Positions 62,087-64,000 of a DNA stretch of 64,000 nucleotides are shown piece by piece. Where the stretch lies: NCBI GenBank assembly GCA_963969595.1, contig OZ018416.1, positions 19,298,065 to 19,362,064 of the forward strand, in the 5' to 3' direction. The notes under the pieces were generated by a model. The model was not told the origin of the DNA. It searched no databases and was given only the letters and a program-made list of their open reading frames with translations. How positions within the stretch are numbered: position 1 is the stretch's first letter; the number at the start of each line of letters is the position of its first letter. The stretch is from Neckera pumila. Its lineage: Eukaryota; Streptophyta; Bryopsida; Hypnales; Neckeraceae. A program made the position numbers and the translations under genes.

Positions 62087-62163
<77 letters not shown>

Positions 62164-62347
62164 TCTTTAAAAAAACATTAATAAAAAATAAAAAATAAAA
62201 AAATTGCAAAATCTGACTGTTTCGGCGAGCAATCATACACTCTGACTGCTCACCAAGGGACTTTTTCAGATTGATAGGCCAAGCTTAGAGATAGCTTGGC
62301 ATGTCAATCTGGAACAGCCCTTCAAAGGGCTAATGTTTTTTCTAATA
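61925..62347. mobile_element. MITE, CATTAGA long subfamily, inverted copy
   Basis: 423 bp in the opposite orientation to 61438-61770, starting CATTAAAGAAAATTTC and ending TTTTTTCTAATA. Blocks appear in reverse order (AGGGTTGCTCCACAGCCCTC first, AGCTTGGCATGTCAATCTG last). It is enlarged by a ~72-bp TAA microsatellite. Confidence 0.8.
62088..62160. repeat. TAA microsatellite inside a MITE
   Basis: About 24 uninterrupted TAA units replace the AT-rich centre seen in the sister copies. Confidence 0.95.
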
Positions 62348-62379
62348 GAAGGCACAATTATAGAGGATGAGATTAAGTG

Positions 62380-63406
62380 ATCCAAGGCGCATTGGAGCCA
62401 ATTTACAGAGTACAAGAATGAAGATAAAGAAATGGCCGAGGTGAGCAACATAGAAGTCTTCAAGTCTTTGCAGATGTATCCTACTTGGTGTTACTTCTTC
62501 CGCAAATTTGGTGATGGTGGAATTTATGATTATGGTAAGTTGGTGGTCAGGGCAAGGTTTGCGGAAGGTGGGCAAACGGAGATTTCCTATGCCTATGTCA
62601 CTTGGAAGAATCCAAACACTAATTTTGGATTTTGTGAATAGGGACAAATGTTGGTGCTAATGGTCTTTAAGAAAGGGACATTCTTGAAAGATTTGTAGAA
62701 GCAATGGTCCCAAGGAATGTTCCGACACTATGACGAGAAAATAAAATGTTAGAACTTTGGAAAATCTCAACAAATGAAATACATTTGTGAGATCAAGTGT
62801 GGGACATTATTGCCGGATGGAAGGTTTACGTTTCTCCTAGTGAGGGAAACAGAAGACCTACGGACTTTCATTAATCACAAGATGATGGCAAAAATTAGTC
62901 CTAATTTGGGACCATTTCCAATGGAGTTCGCTTTCCATATCATGTATCATGTTGCAAGAGGGATGGATTGGCTGCATGATCTCAATATTGTTTATAGGGA
63001 CCTCAAAGCATCCAATGTACTATACACTCATTTCAACAAGAATAGTGACAAGAAATCGCACTCATTCTATATAGCGGACTTTGAATGCTCTATAATTGGA
63101 GTTGTTGGAACTGGCTTCTTCAGAGCTCTAGAACTATTGCAAGCCCTCAAAGATAAGGTTGTGAATAAGAGACCAGATCTATTTACTACAACATCATATG
63201 TTTATAGCTATGGAATGGTGTGCTATGAGATTTTGACGGGGAAACTTCCTTTCAAAGGTCATCCTTCAAGTGACTATGACACTATTCATAGTGGGCAGCA
63301 AGCAAAAGTCCCTCATCATGTGGATGAGTGGATCCATAGTTTGTTACGTAGGTGTTGGCAATATGATCTTACTATTAGACCTAAATTTGGAGAGATATTG
63401 AAGTAA
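62380..63406 (+). pseudogene. Protein kinase pseudogene (TKL-like), three in-frame stops
   Basis: A single frame reads from ~62380 to the TAA beyond 63406, but is interrupted by TAG at 62639, 62696 and 62750 with no frameshift. The longest open piece (62774-63406, 210 codons) covers the kinase hinge and C-lobe: FLLVRETEDLRTFI, GMDWLHDLNIVYRDLKASNV, ADFECSI, YSYGMVCYEILTGKLPF and LLRRCWQYDLTIRPKFGEIL. The catalytic HRD is YRD and the Mg-binding DFG is DFE; no APE is visible. The N-lobe with the glycine loop and VAIK lysine is absent; the frame starts ~30 bases after a MITE end. RCW-x-RP near the C-end is typical of TKL/plant kinases. It is therefore a decayed, catalytically dead copy. A spliced pseudokinase avoiding the stops is less likely. 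Confidence 0.8.
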
Positions 63407-63505
63407 TCTAAAGCTAAATCTAAAATTTGCGAAGAACTCAAAAGGATGATAAAACAAAGAGAAATATTGCCGTATGAAATACAAAAGAATTTTCTTGGCT
63501 CCAAA

Positions 63506-63841
63506 CACTAGAAGAAAACTGCGTTGCTCTCCATAAGCTCTCAACAAGCTCTCACAAATCCCGTTGATATTTTTTGTTAGAACACGTTAGAAGAATACTA
63601 GAAGAAAACTGCGTCGATTTCAACAAAACCAACTTGACGTGTTTGTTGTGTCCAACACAAAATATGTATTTTTTAACTTCTTTCAACGCAGATTTTGCGT
63701 TGGACACAACAAACACATCAAGTTGGTTTGTTGAAATCAACGCAATTTTTTTCTAGTGTGTTTCTAATAAAAATAATATCAACTAGATTTTGTTGAAAGC
63801 TTGTTGAGAGCTTATGAAGAGCAACGCAATTTTTTTAAGTG
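63506..63841. mobile_element. Foldback CACTA-type element with AAA duplication
   Basis: 336 bp starting CACTAGAAGAAAACTGCG and ending CGCAATTTTTTTAAGTG, flanked by AAA (63503-63505 and 63842-63844). It is an almost full-length palindrome: arms share TTGCTCT...AAGCTCTCAACAAGCT and TTTCAACAAAACCAACTTGA, and the loop lies near 63663-63690. Inside the arms CTAGAAGAAAACTGCGT occurs again (63597 on, inverted near 63757), as if one element sits within another. It lies ~100 bases beyond the kinase pseudogene. No coding capacity; ORFs in it are mirror images. Confidence 0.82.
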
Positions 63842-63844
63842 AAA

Positions 63845-64000
63845 ATATGAATTTGAATTTTGAAGTATTATGATATTCTTTTGAATTTCTAAGATAGGTT
63901 AATTAAAGAAGAAAGTCTTATATTTATTATCATTTTGTGCTATATACTTGACAAATATTGGAAATGAATTTATGGATGCTATTGGTTTGTCGTCATGTTT
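63845..64000. other. AT-rich end of window
   Basis: No feature recognised. Confidence 0.5.

Noticed and set aside
1..64000. CRISPR arrays, phage or bacterial operons
   Set aside because: The window is plant nuclear DNA; the repeats present are transposons, intronic tandem repeats and microsatellites, not spaced CRISPR repeats.

Overview
This window is nuclear DNA from a land plant. The genes have many introns with GT-AG splice sites. Two encode plastid proteins with transit peptides, one a plant-type mitochondrial subunit and one the plant AP-2 adaptor. There is also a tRNA-Tyr with an intron. The intergenic DNA is AT-rich and full of non-autonomous DNA transposons. The lineage cannot be fixed from sequence alone. 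The kinase relic at the right end recalls a kinase type I associate with mosses, but that is only a weak hint.

Layout. 1-17.3 kb is gene-free and holds miniature inverted-repeat elements, a palindromic CACTA element at 8.8 kb and a decayed coding relic at 12.7-13.8 kb. 17.3-24.4 kb holds two minus-strand COX5C genes (cytochrome c oxidase subunit 5C), with an orphan COX5C-like first exon between them. 25-34 kb is a transposon cluster dominated by ~0.9-kb elements that begin CCCCTAAAGG and are flanked by 4-bp TTAN duplications; one carries a different element nested inside it. 34-43 kb is the main gene island: a possible small minus-strand ORF, a probable thylakoid-lumen protein with twin CX3CX3C motifs, tRNA-Tyr, and ABC4/MenA (1,4-dihydroxy-2-naphthoate phytyltransferase, phylloquinone synthesis). 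43-50.6 kb is repeats, including two more TTAN elements. 50.9-55.9 kb is a complete 13-exon AP2M gene (mu subunit of the AP-2 endocytic adaptor). 56-64 kb is repeat-rich and ends with an inverted pair of MITEs beside a kinase pseudogene and a foldback CACTA element.

I assembled gene models by hand from reading frame, splice signals and remembered family sequence. The summed exon lengths are all in frame: AP2M 439 aa, ABC4 416 aa, lumen protein 215 aa, COX5C 69 and 70 aa. The genes belong to unrelated housekeeping pathways (respiration, phylloquinone, clathrin traffic) and there is no operon-like logic. The most interesting material is the TTAN element family, the twin-CX3CX3C protein, the orphan COX5C exon, and the tandem duplications found in the first introns of three genes.
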